Below are positions 22,435 through 33,400 of a stretch of 64,000 nt of DNA, one piece after another. The stretch lies in NCBI GenBank assembly GCA_029449245.1, contig JANATF010000003.1, positions 3,534,001-3,598,000 of the forward strand. The letters run 5' to 3'. Positions within the stretch are counted from its first letter, which is position 1. Every line of letters begins with the position of its first letter. The position numbers were made by a program, and so were the translations under genes. The notes under the pieces were generated by a model that worked only from the letters and a program-made list of their open reading frames with translations, did not search any database and was not told the DNA's origin. Origin of the DNA: Mortierella alpina (taxonomy: Eukaryota; Mortierellomycota; Mortierellomycetes; Mortierellales; Mortierellaceae).

Positions 22435-23486
22435 GTGTTCCTGTGTTCACTCTCCTGCCCCTTTGCGATTGTGTTTCTGGAGACTGAATTAGCCGGTGCT
22501 CGTGCTGTGCAAGGAAGAGAGAAAGACGAATGCGGAGGCGTGGTCAAGAGCGCATTGGGTTTGCACTTGATAAAATAATAAAAAAAAACATGCGGGACGG
22601 CTTTCTCGAGACCAGAATTGGTGGCGATGCGTCGTGCCTCCTCCACACCTAGCCATGAATATCATCGCCCAACAGGCACTCGTAAGCACAGGGCATTCGA
22701 GAAAACTCACAGCCACTGAGATCGCAGCAAGCCCTCTTTAGCAGCACCAGTTTGCATATCTTGACTCCTCATGCTCACCCATGCTATGGAAACGCGACAA
22801 CTTCCAGAATCCTGCCACGCCCCTTTACCCCACCAAGCGGTACTTCCGATCGATGATGAGTCCGTCAAAAGACTCAGGATTAGCTGCAGCACAATTGGGC
22901 AGAACGGGGTTCAACGAGAATGCCAGAGTGGCCGAACATCGCTTACTCATACGCTGTGTCTCTCAAGTTCTCTCTTGCTAGCTACACCATGGTACGTTCC
23001 CATACTCCTTTTCTATGAATGCGCCAGGCTTCCATATCGTGCGTACTTTCTTTTCATCTCTACCTACACCCACTCATTCTCCTTTCCTTTTCCTCAACCT
23101 TTCCCCCTTTTTTGTTTCTACCCACGCGCGCTAGTGATTACCTGGGTGAGCTTGTGGAGCGGAAAGGCTTCACGAGGCTCCTTGCAACGGATTGCAGCGA
23201 CTTCGCGTAACTTTGGCTCTGAGCACATAAATATGCACACACGTGGAGCCTTTGCTCGACAACCAGTAAACCATACTCATCCTCACTTTACCTACCATTG
23301 CTCCTGCTAATGTTAATTTGAATATTGGACGAGATAAATGCGCGTCGATCTGCTGAGAAAAGACATGTTCGAAATAACAACATCTAACTTTATCTTCCTC
23401 TTTGGTACGCCTAAGATCTACAGGGCAGCATTAACCCGAACCTCCCTCCCCAGTTGAAGAAACCTCTGAGGCAGCAGGTTGCTTCT
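22435..23486. other. Intergenic region, with one doubtful small plus-strand gene
   Basis: ELP2 promoter lies at its left end. On the plus strand, an ATG at 22771 opens a frame that can be spliced (donor GTACGT at 22992, acceptor CGCTAG at 23133) to a short exon encoding DYLGELVERKGFTRLL and a stop at 23210. The second exon looks coding, the first does not; a competing frame over 22781-22981 looks equally good. I could not decide and do not call a gene. Confidence 0.3.
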
Positions 23487-24975
23487 TTAGTACTTGACAT
23501 TTCTCAGAGTCTTGGTCTTGCATGCTTCAACCAGTGCCTTGGCTCCGTCGCGTCCGATCCTGCAGTTGAACAAGGTCAATGTGGTCAAAGTCGAGTTGGT
23601 CTTGAGTGCTTCAGCCAGCGCCTTGGCTCCGTCGCCTCCAATCGAGCTGCCCGTTAAGTCCAAAGTGGTCAGAGTCGAATTGGTCTTGAGTGCATCAGCA
23701 AACGGCTGAACTCCACTGCTTGGGATCTTGCTCATGTTCAGGTACAAAGTAGTCAAAGTCGAGTCGGTCTTGAGTGACCGTAGGCGAAAGCCAGCTTTGG
23801 AGTTGCCTTTAGAGAGCTGGCAGGAGCATGTTCGTCGAGGGACAAGATGGCAGGCGGTTTCCTGAGCTTTGAGAGCACATTATTGGCATTCAAGACACGA
23901 GTCACCGCGCCTCGGAGCCTCGTGGGCTTGATGGGTTCTCCGCGAGCACCGAGTTGCTGGAGCAGACGCGTATTGGTTTGGCTGAGACCTCTGGCATCCT
24001 GAGTCGACGCATCCCCCGCGCTCAGTTTTCCAAAAGAAGACCACATGAAACAGAACTCGTAGGTCTTCATACTGTCCTTATCTCGATCATCAGGGACTGG
24101 GGACTGAGACGTCGCTGTCGATGTTGATGCTTCTGTTTGCGTGCTGCTGTTGTTGTTGCGGCTGTTATTGAGGTTGTTCTCCTCAGAAAGATCATCGGAC
24201 TTGAGCTCGACTGCTGTCTAAACTGTAACAGTTCCGTCGTCACAGCCAATTACCAACGATCCAACATCGGCGACATTGAAGGTCGAGACGGATGACATCA
24301 AGGGCGTGGTTGTTGTCTCTGTTGCTGACAATGGGGATGTTGGTGTTGTTCTAGTCTCCATCCATTGCATGGATTAGACTCGTCCTTGCGTATTCTTGAT
24401 ACTCGCCAGTAATTGACCAGTTCTCATGTCTAACAACTTGATACTGGAGTATGTACTGAACAGGCAGGTCAACCTCCAACTGTGAAGAGAAGCAGCGCTC
24501 AAAAGTTTCTTTACTTCAGCAAGATACTTCAAGGCCCAGAGGCGTTTTCCTTGCAGCGCGTCCCAACCTTCCAAACATTGTTGTCCCGACTCCATAGACC
24601 GAGTCGTCAGAGCCACGATGGTCTCGCCACCAACAGAAAAGAGATTCACGTCACTGCCACCAATCTCCATCACGGAAATACACTCGCCAGTCCTCGTGCC
24701 CCACCTTCGAATCGTGCCATCGAGTGAAGCAGCGGCGGCTCTCCGGGATTGGAGAACTCTCCGAGATCCGAGAACGTAGACAGCGTCCGAGATCCAATTG
24801 ACAGTTGACTTGGTATTGAACATGTATGCTGGATCGGATTGCTTCCAACGAAACTGGCCACAACGAGCAACGGTCCAGCGCCACTGGCCAACATGTGAAG
24901 CGATCGCGTGGAGATCGCCTGCCTGCTGGGATGTGCTGCTTGTGCTGCTCAGCGGTGACAGGCACTTGTATCAAA
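23487..24975 (-). pseudogene. Broken WD40 protein joined to a leucine-rich-repeat fragment
   Basis: One minus-strand frame from about 24975 to 23753 reads as a WD40-type protein (GDLHAIASHVGQWRW, SLDGTIRRW, SIKLLDMRTGQLLAS, GCDDGTVTV) but is cut by two in-frame stops: TAA near 24374 and TAG near 24229. The TAG stands exactly where a WD40 repeat would have Trp (GTVTV-stop-TAVELK), so a TGG-to-TAG change is likely. After the stops the frame continues with a Ser/Asn/Thr-rich linker and MKTYEFCFMWSSFGKL. At about 23756 the frame changes and three ribonuclease-inhibitor-type LRRs follow (LKTNSTLTTLDL, GGDGAKALAEAL, about 28 residues each). Looks like a decayed or mosaic member of an expanded family; introns hiding the stops are not excluded. 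Confidence 0.6.
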
Positions 24976-25846
24976 CCTTGTCTTAAGCTTTTTAAAAGCT
25001 CTTTCTGGATGAACGCAATATGGCTGACCTAGTGAGGACAAACTGGTCCCGGAGGACCGCCTAAACGAACGGGAGACTTCATGGAAGTCACTTTAATCTT
25101 ATGAAAGCAAGGGATAGATAAGATTAGTGTCTCAGTATGATAGAATGTTGTTCTCCTGCTTTTACTGCGCCCTACCCGGGTCTGGCATTTAATACCTTCC
25201 ACCTGCTGCACGACCGCGCCCTATTTCCACGCCTCTCTTCTTGTATATACATGTATATACAGTACTATGCTGGAGCGTTAAGACGCGCTTTGAATGCAGA
25301 TGTGACTTTTTAAGGTTCTGACTCTGGACTCAATGATACAGCCGCAATGGCATAGTCTGGAAGCTCATCACCTCGCCCTTTCACACGCAAACCTCAAAAG
25401 TGTGTCCTACAGTAATGCATAGAAAATACTAGCCAATGGTGGCATCAAATCTTAATTTTCGGGTCAGTAAAAGTCGACAGAGCATTTTGCCAAGTGTCCA
25501 GCAACTTTTTAGTGCAACCAGTGAACCATACTTTAATGTTCTTGATTGCGCTTAAGGTATTTCACGCGCATTGTAGCAACTTTACTCGACTTGCTGCCAG
25601 ACCAATATCTATATAAAGGGGATTTTTGGCCCAGAAGTCTGCACCTAAATCAGCCAGAAATAACCACCCTGTACGAGAACTCCCAAGTCCATCTCCTTGT
25701 CTTTAAAGTAAGAAAATACGATCGCCACGTTATTATGGTATCGCTAACAAAACTGGTCAAGGGATTGTAGCACTCATCACTGGTCCTACGTTGTTATTCT
25801 TTGTTTCCAATGTCGTATCATACTTTTGTAAACTCATTAGTCCAAA
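24976..25846. other. AT-richer intergenic region
   Basis: No supported gene. Contains alternating TATATACATGTATATAC near 25243-25260 (an imperfect palindrome) and a TATATAAAGG element near 25609-25618, far upstream of the secreted-protein gene that follows. Confidence 0.4.
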
Positions 25847-26308
25847 ATGAAATTCTGGCTGCCTCTCACCGTGGTGCTGGCCCTGTTGCACTCGACTTCC
25901 GCTGACTCGACGGCAGTCGGTTGGAAAATACAATGGTGCGGGCCTAGCGTTGCATTGTTCCAGTATTCGACTGACAGATATTTCACCTCTACTGTAAGGC
26001 GCTGGAATCCTTCATCTGGAGAACCTTGGCAATATGTTTCCCGCTGCAAGGACGGCATAGTCGCTACAAATTTCAAACCCAGATCACCCGCTTCAGGAAC
26101 TACCACTTTTGCCATTAGTACAGGTCACTTACCATCATCTGGTGGAGATCCTGAACAGTTCCAGCTACAATCATGTTCCTGGAAAATTATTGGGAAAAAA
26201 GGGCTAGATCCCAAGTTACCTTGTAACGATGGGTGGAGATCTTGTGAGGGTGGATATCTCACAAACGCGAGGGTGCCCTATCCTGAAGATCCAGACGCTT
26301 GTTCATAA
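25847..26308 (+). CDS. Small secreted Cys-containing protein
   Basis: Single exon, 153 residues. The N-terminus is a signal peptide (MKFWLPLTVVLALLHSTSA, cleavage probable after residue 19). The mature part of about 134 residues has six Cys (WC, RC, SC, PC, SC and the penultimate residue), enough for three disulfides, and many Trp, Pro, Ser and Gly. No membrane segment follows and no known domain is recognised. It lies in a gene-poor stretch between the WD40/LRR pseudogene and a repeat-rich accessory gene. Effector-like by size and Cys content, but that is inference. Confidence 0.7.
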   Translation: MKFWLPLTVVLALLHSTSADSTAVGWKIQWCGPSVALFQYSTDRYFTSTVRRWNPSSGEPWQYVSRCKDGIVATNFKPRSPASGTTTFAISTGHLPSSGGDPEQFQLQSCSWKIIGKKGLDPKLPCNDGWRSCEGGYLTNARVPYPEDPDACS

Positions 26309-26449
26309 TTTTTTTTACACAAATAATCCAAGTGGTCAATAAAAGAGCCTGCGCAAATTAAACAACGCGTTGAGTAGTACAGAGACAGATGTGAGCCTTA
26401 TGGTTTGGACGCGACTTTATTATACACAACTAAAACCTCACTACGCTCC

Positions 26450-26995
26450 GCACCTGCGCTGCTGCTGCTCCATGGGTAAACTGTATGCAGCAGGGTATGG
26501 ATATATACGCGAGGCAAGTGAGAAGGGTGTTCTTTGAGGACCATATACTGTGGCGTACGGATGCAAAGGCGAGGCTGGCATGGTAGGCGTCCTTAAAGAT
26601 ATGGGTTCAGACGATTGGCTATATACAGTGGCATACGGATATGAAGGTGAGGCTGGCATGGTCGGCGTCCTTAAAGGAGCCAAGGGCTCGGATAGTTAGC
26701 CATACACTGTGGCGTACGGATACGAGGGCGTCCTTGGAGGACCCAAGGTTTCGGGGGGTTGGCCATATATTACGGAATGTGGGTATACAGGCGAGGCTGG
26801 TATGGTGGGAGTCCTCAAAGGAGCCGTGGATTCGGAAGGTTGAGCATATAGCATATATCACGGCTTGTGGGTATGAAGGTGAAGCCGGTACGACGGGCAT
26901 TGTCAGTAGAGCCATGGTTTCGGATGGGTGGCCATAAGTTACGGAATGCGGGAATATAGGCGAGACTGGTATGGGCGTCCTGGGCAGACTGTGCT
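26450..26995 (-). repeat. Degenerate tandem repeat, about 80-90 bp unit
   Basis: Six or more diverged copies. On the plus strand each unit reads roughly GGCGTACGGATA..GGCGAGGCTGG.ATGG..GGCGTCCTTAAAG, with lengths that are not multiples of three, so the Pro/Tyr-rich peptide (minus strand, PASPSYPYATVY and variants such as PASPSYPQAVIY) appears in all three frames. It directly follows the stop of the gene at 26939-27520 and was probably once its coding tail. Confidence 0.75.
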
Positions 26996-27520
26996 CCGCA
27001 AAGTTCGAGTACAGATGTGAGGCCTTCGGGTACCAATGTCGCTGATAGACATCTCCGCTAATGCGGAATTGACTTGCAGATCCTCGATAACCTTGTCCTC
27101 GCTTGGAGGATCAGTGGGAGGATCAGCGAGAGCGTCGGCTTGACCAACGATTAGAGCAGAGTTGATAGTAGCGGCTGAAACCATACTTGGAGTTCCCATG
27201 GAGGACTCGGCAAGAATGCCCTCAGAGGCAATGGACAAGACATCATGGACCACACCGGGAAAGTATTGGATATAGCGAGGAATTCTACACAACAGAAATG
27301 TAATTGCATGCTTATTTAGTATCGCCGTGTCTAACCAGCATTCGGGCGCATGTATGCTTAATACTACTTACGCAACGTCGGCGTTCTTGACACACTTGAC
27401 CTCGGGAAAGGCTTGCTCGATGGTTTCCCAGGAAACGACATTCTGCCCATTTATATGCTGGATGGGAATCTTTAGGATCTGATTAGTTCCGATTAAGCGA
27501 AACGATTGAGTATCATCCAT
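26939..27520 (-). CDS. Accessory protein of unknown function, two exons, probably truncated
   Basis: Exons 27520-27372 and 27284-26939 join in frame (GTAAGT donor, GTGTAG acceptor, 87-nt intron) to give 164 residues. The first exon encodes FRLIGTNQILKIPIQHING and VVSWETIEQAFP, the second IPRYIQYFPGVVHDVL and then a Ser/Ala/Pro/Asp-rich region ending LYSRIP. I recall N-termini of this kind (F-R-L-I-G-T, 'V-x-W-E-x-I-E', 'Y-F-P-G-V-V') as a repeated family in Mortierella genomes, function unknown. The reading frame leaves the downstream Pro/Tyr-rich repeat by a frameshift near 26975-27000, so the protein is probably shortened. Confidence 0.6.
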
Positions 27521-28486
27521 AGCTACCTGCCTTGGATATCGTAAGATAGTAAGAAAAAACTGCAAAAATATGGAAGGAAGGAAGGAATAATTGTGCTTTT
27601 TTATGGTTTTGCTTGAGTGATATCTGCACCTAGCTCTGTTTGTGCCTTTCTGGCGACTATCACTTCCTTATAACGAGTCAGGTCAGAAGAAAAAGATTAG
27701 ATGTCGAGCCTTTTAAAGCGGATCATCGAGGTTCATGAGGATAAAGAAAAGAAAGTGAAAAAGGTCCCACCTGGGCTAGTGCTCGGGGAGTTTTTACTGG
27801 CCACAGGAGGAGGGCAAAAAACGGGAGGTTGAGTAGCTGATGTAGCTGGTTTCCTGAAAGTTTGAGGCACCTTGCGCAGAATCGCTACCAAGGTGGGGAC
27901 GTCAGCTCGATAGGGGAATCAAAGACAGGATATGGATGGATGAACGAGGGAAAAGAGAAAGAGATGGGTTGAGAAACAGAAAGAGAAAAGGCACTGACTG
28001 ATGCAACGAAGCGAACAGAGTAACACGGTTCGCACTGAATCTGAGGGAATGAGCTCGCGGGATCAAACTGGGATAGTGTTCCAGATGCATGTTGCACGCA
28101 ATGAGGCGTGTGCTTGGGAAAGGAAAAGAGGGTCGATCATGGTTCCACTAGGAAAAATTCAAGGAAGCAACTGTCAAAGACCTCGACTACGACAAGATCG
28201 ACCATCCAGGTTCCTAACAGAGAACAATGGGGATAATGACTAGACTAGGTAGAACAGGGCGGTTTAATACAGTGCTCCAGTGTAGCAAATATACTACACG
28301 CTGGAGCTGGGAAGAGGAAAAAAAGGGAGAGTGAGTCTGTGCACCAAGGGTCATTTGGTTTTCCGTTGATGTTGGGGTAAAGAAAAGCAACCTGGTCCAC
28401 AGCAGCAAACACAATCATAATTTGCGCAACGCCATTCATCAGAGTCGACCGGCAGGTCCCTCAGCAGCTCAGGCAAGTTACAAGCT
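27521..28486. other. Gene-poor region
   Basis: Contains the upstream region of the preceding gene and scattered T/A-rich and purine-rich tracts. The minus-strand frames (for example 28245-28439) might be a second exon of the small gene at 28487-28831 but no convincing splice pair was found. Confidence 0.4.
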
Positions 28487-28831
28487 TCATGCACCTACCA
28501 CCGTGGCGTCCGTATCCCCTTCCAGCTCATATAGACGTTGCTGCGGCTGCTTGATTGTCGCTTCATGTTCTTCAACAGTCTTCTGGATCCGCGCAATATG
28601 CGCCATGACGTTTGTAAACGCCTCTTCATATAAAGTCTGAAGGATAGGTTGAACCCAGGAGTATCCACATGCTGTTGGCATGAGTTTCGTCGAGAATAGG
28701 GACGTGGTGTCCGCGCGGTGCGCTAGCGAGGAGAGCAGAGGGGCAGTAGGCTGTTGTGGTGCAGTGGAAGTGGGGTCCACTTGTGGCAGGTGAAGCACTG
28801 CTTCAAGGCATGGATGACGGTCCATGTCCAT
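28487..28831 (-). CDS. Possible small protein with a helical C-terminus
   Basis: An ATG at 28831 opens 114 codons. The first half is Pro/Ser/Thr-rich; the second half (LQTLYEEAFTNVMAHIARIQ, KTVEEHEATIK, RLYELEGD) has a heptad-like pattern fitting a short coiled coil. No family recognised, no TATA or splice support, and it lies in a degenerate stretch; it may be a remnant or part of a larger spliced gene. Confidence 0.3.
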   Translation of the reverse strand: MDMDRHPCLEAVLHLPQVDPTSTAPQQPTAPLLSSLAHRADTTSLFSTKLMPTACGYSWVQPILQTLYEEAFTNVMAHIARIQKTVEEHEATIKQPQQRLYELEGDTDATVVGA

Positions 28832-30409
28832 ACAGAGTGCAACCCCCGTGGTGGTGTGCAACTACGACAGGCTCAGTATGCTGCTCAGCTTGACGCAGAC
28901 GACTCGACAGGTTGTGCCCATGACGCCAGCGATTCTTGCATGCATATAGACCAAGGTGGACTCGCGAGTGAGGATGAGGACGAGCAAGAGGCAGGGAAGC
29001 TTCGGGCGAGTCTGAGGAAGACGAAGGCGATCTTTATCCTGACGAGGACGACGAGGATCATGAAATGCAGATAACTGCTTATTAGTGTGAGGGAGAAAAG
29101 AAACGACGAGACGACATCAGACAGTGCTGACGCATGCGAGGACGAGAGCCAGGAAGGCGAGGAAGGTGATTTTTAAAAGCGAGGACGAAGACGACGACGA
29201 CGACGACGATAGAGAAGGCGAGGAGGATGTGTGAGAGCAGTGGCGCACGGGTTAAACGCCCCTCTGACCGTCGTCACACTCTCCAAGATCAAGCATGCTG
29301 TCAACACCAACTATGTGCCAAAAGCGTTACTAAGGAGCGCGGATGTCGGGCACATACGCCGTGTGTGGCGCTTCAGGTGCCAATGGTGTTGTGGGCACAG
29401 GCCGCTTTAACAAGCATTAAGCCTGCATCGGTTCTCTAGACGACTCTGCCCTTTGGACTGGGCAAAAAGGAGCAGCTGGAAGATGCGGCGAAGGCAAGTG
29501 CTGATAGTGTCAAAAGAACACCAATGATGTCAAAGCGCAGAAGCGATCCGCAGCCTCTGGTCCTCAAGGAGCCAAGGTATCCTGGACAGCAGCAAGAGCT
29601 AGCAAGGGTAGCAAGCAAGAGCAAGTGCTAGCCCATACGAATGCCTGAACGAAACACGATGCCTCAATAGCGCAAAAGTAACGCTGTTCAACAAAGGGCG
29701 CAAGTACGTCTCGTTGAATCTTGACTTTTCCTACTTCTGCTCCGCTCTTGCCCACGTTTTTTTGTGAAGACACTCTTTCCGTCCTGGCTGTGTCATTTGC
29801 TCGAGAGCCCTGCATTCAAAGTTCCCGCCATTCACATTTCAACAGAGAGGACAACGGAAGCGTTGGCCGTGTGCGATTCTGCAATCCATCCGCCTGAGCC
29901 AGGCACACCCACCGCATTCTCTGCTCCCGTTCCCGATTGTTCGCTGTGGTGTTGGACGTGTGTGTCTCTCTGTCTCTGTTCCTGCGCCTGTCCCACATTC
30001 GCTCATTTTTTTTTTTGGTTTAGGGCCGTCGGTTCAATCTCCTCTTTGTCTTCCACTCCACGTTTGCCGTTTGGATTGCACAACAAAGGCCACAAAGCAC
30101 ACCCACCGAGGCAACACCACGCAACAGCAGATCAGCAGCAGCACGCTTCCGTCCGTCCTTCCTTCCTTCCTTGCCTGCTCTCCTCTTCCCCTCTCTTCCA
30201 TCCCATTCGGCTCAACCCCTCTCTCATTTAATTTTCAGTGGACTCTCTCTTTCCTAATTCCTCACAACTGATCAATCAGGGCAGGAAAGAAGCCTTTTTC
30301 TGTCTCACTCCAGTGCATCCTTTTCGCTCTTCTCGCGACTACGCATCCCTTCGAAACACTCGCCTCAGCAGAGACCCACTATCCATAGCACTCCTCAGCG
30401 ACAAGCGAC
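28832..30409. other. Degenerate region with acidic coding-like fragments and the promoter of the bromodomain gene
   Basis: Between about 28940 and 29235 the plus strand has short frames coding for acidic runs (for example SEEDEGDLYPDEDDEDHEMQ and EDESQEGEEGDF) interrupted by stops, and a (GAC)n microsatellite at 29189-29210. It looks like a decayed gene with a Glu/Asp-rich region. From about 29930 the sequence becomes C/T-rich and forms the leader of the bromodomain gene, whose ATG is at 30410. Confidence 0.4.
29189..29210 (+). repeat. (GAC)n trinucleotide microsatellite
   Basis: About seven uninterrupted CGA/GAC units within the acidic coding-like fragment. Confidence 0.8.
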
Positions 30410-33400
30410 ATGCCTCCCCGAAAGTTGAGCGCAGCGGCCAAAGGTCCTGCCTCGATTGCTGAAGGACTCCCACGCGAGAACAAACGGGAAGCCATGGCCC
30501 TGATTCTGGAGCGACTCGAGAACCTCACCGACAAAAGGTATGATTCACTGGCGCCTCTCGCCAAGACAGGCGGACCGCAATGAGAGCAGCTTTTGAAGCT
30601 TTCGTCCACCTTGAAAAGAGAAGCAAAAAGAGCTCCAGACTACCAACGGTCGTGATCATAAACTCATGTAAAGTATCTCGCACCACCTCATTTCCCTTTT
30701 AGTGGCCGCTCCGTGTCGGAATTGTTCATGGAGCTACCTGACCGCGAGGATTATCCGGACTACTACATGATCATTCAACACCCGATCGCACTCGACATTA
30801 TCAAGGTAAGCTAGACTTGAAGCCTCACGCGGGTCTCTGTCTCTCTTTCGTCGTCGTTGCTGTTTTGTCTGCGGTGTACCGGTCGGGTGTTTGTAAAAAA
30901 AAAAAAAAAAAAACAAGGATATTTTGGCTGACCTTGACTAACTTGTCCTACAGGGTCGCCTCGAGACAGGGGAGTACAAGGATGAAAACCTGACGTGCTT
31001 TGGCAAGGACCTGAAGACCCTGACAGCAAACGCAAAGACGTACAACCGAGAAGGTTCGATGGTCTACAGGGATGCGACGACTCTTGAGGTAACAACGACA
31101 ACAAGGCTTACAAAAAAACCAGTGCTCTCAGCTCTCAGTTCTTGTAGGAGGAACGGGCGATCCCTTTTGTTTTAGAATTCAGAACGCACTCTAACCTCTT
31201 CTATCCACGGAAAACATTCCGCGTCGTACATGTGTTCATGCCCCAATCTAGAGCTACATCAACGTAGCGATCGATGCCTTGGCAGGAAGTGGCAATCAAG
31301 CTTCTAAGCGGGAAGAGGTAACAAGTGCATACTTCTTTGCATACAAATGTCCCTCAATGAACGGTACTGACCAAAGTTTTTTTATCACCTACTCTAGTTC
31401 TCTACCGATTTCTGCCGCCGAGTCTTGGACACGATTAAAAGCCATGAGGACAAAGAGTATGTGCAAACCATGACCGAGCGACACGAAGGCGCGAGGTTTA
31501 CAGGCACTAATATCCTTCTAATCTTGTATATTCATTTATTAGTGGAAGACAAATGGCAGAGTTGTTCATAGAGCTGCCAAGCGAGGAGGATTATCCCGAT
31601 TACTATGAAGAGGTATATTTCTTGGTGTGCCTTCTGTGCATATCTACATTCTCAAGCTCAACGCTAACCCTTGCTCGGTGTATTTCTATTGTTCCTTTCA
31701 AGATCAACAATCCCATTGCGATTGACAATATCGAGGATAAGATTAATCGGAATGCCTATCAGACACTCGAGGCTTTTGAAAAAGACGTGAACTTGATGTT
31801 TGAGAATGCAAAGCTATACAACGCCGAGGGCTCGGACGTGTACCTCGATGCGGAAGAATTACAGGTAAGGGAAGATAGATCGACTACACTACCATTAAAC
31901 GACATATTGCAAAAGGGGCATAGAGCTCACCTCATTTCCATCTATCCCAGCATCTATTCTGGAAAACGATTGGCAAGAACGGGAGGGGTCGCCAGACCAA
32001 AGGCAAGCGTGCAAGGAAGCACGATAAGGAACTTGGCGAAGTTGCTCACAAAGGCGAGACTTACAAAGTTGGTGAGTACTTGCTTTTCATAAACTGATAG
32101 GTGTAACACACTTTGCAAGACCACGAAAACTAATTCCATCCATTTTGCTGTTACTTGTAGGCGACTTTGTTCATATTCAAAATGATGGCGAGCCATCCAA
32201 ACCCACCATTGGCCTCATTTTCAGTCTCTGGGAGGATGAAAAGTATGTCGCCATATATCCATCAACTATGACCAAAAAAATGCACTGCTTATACTTTTCA
32301 CTAACCCTCTCAATTGTTGCTAACTACTAGCGGAGTGAAAGGACTGGATGCCGTTTGGTTTTTGCGGCCCGAGAATATTGTGCACCCATATGCCAGTCGT
32401 TTCTATCCGTCGGAAGTTGTCAAGGCGTCAGGAGTACATGCACATTTGGTGGAAGACGTGGTGGAGCGGTGCTTTGTCCTCCAAACAAAAGACTACATTC
32501 GTGGACGACCCCATAACTGGAAGGAGGGCTTGAGCATTTACGTCTGTGAACAGCGGTACAACGAGTCGTACAAGTCCGTCACGAAGATCAAGAATTGGGC
32601 TAGTTGCCTACCACCAGGTCACAAACCCGCAGACATTGAGCTGGTTACATATCCCCAACCACTTTCTATCAAGAAAAATCCAAGCGCTTCTATGGTCGAT
32701 AAAGCCGGAAGACAGGATACAAGCGAGCCTGCATCGCGAGCTGGAACACCGGAAGACACGCCGTCCTCGTCGCCGTCTTGGTCGCAGGAAGCAGAGGTAA
32801 AGCCAGCAGCAAAAACGACAAAGTCCAAAAAGCGCAAATCAGCTCAGCTCTACCCTGAGCCGCCGTTCCAGCCAGCTAAGCCAGAGGTAGTCGAGACTGA
32901 GGAGCAGCAAGCGCCACAACCAACACCGCAATATCTCGCACAGCAAGCATCACCCGCCGCGCGACAGCATCGACCGGCCTCCCCGTCAGTTCCTCGGTTT
33001 CGCTGCAACTTTTCAAACCTGGACACTAAAAAGCAATGTGCTTCGTAAGTAGTGATTATGACTTGTCATAAGGGATCCTTTCTGAACTGATAAAAAAAAA
33101 GACTAATATTCGCCATTTCTCGTCTTCTAGCGTGTTCTCGAGCGAAATGGACCTTCAAAAACACGTCGCGAGTGAACATGCGAGTGTAGTCTCTCAGGCA
33201 ACCGCTGTACGTGCTCAAAAGCGAGGTCGACCCAAGAAAGCTTCCACAACAGCTAGCGCTCCGGATACTGCTTCACCACCCACCCCTACAGCGGCGCAGC
33301 CAGTGGCACCGACCATGATGGGACAGAGTTCCAATCCATCGACGCAGAGCGCGTACAACTCCTACCCATCTGCGTATTCGGCTCATGCTCAGTCTCGGCC

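Noticed and set aside
22905-22960. tRNA-like words (GCCAGAGTGGCCGA, GGTTCAACGAG)
   Set aside because: Order and spacing of the D- and T-arm-like words are wrong and no acceptor stem can be formed.
22771-23210. Possible two-exon small gene
   Set aside because: Splice sites can be made to fit, but a competing frame looks as good and no family is recognised; mentioned only in the intergenic entry.
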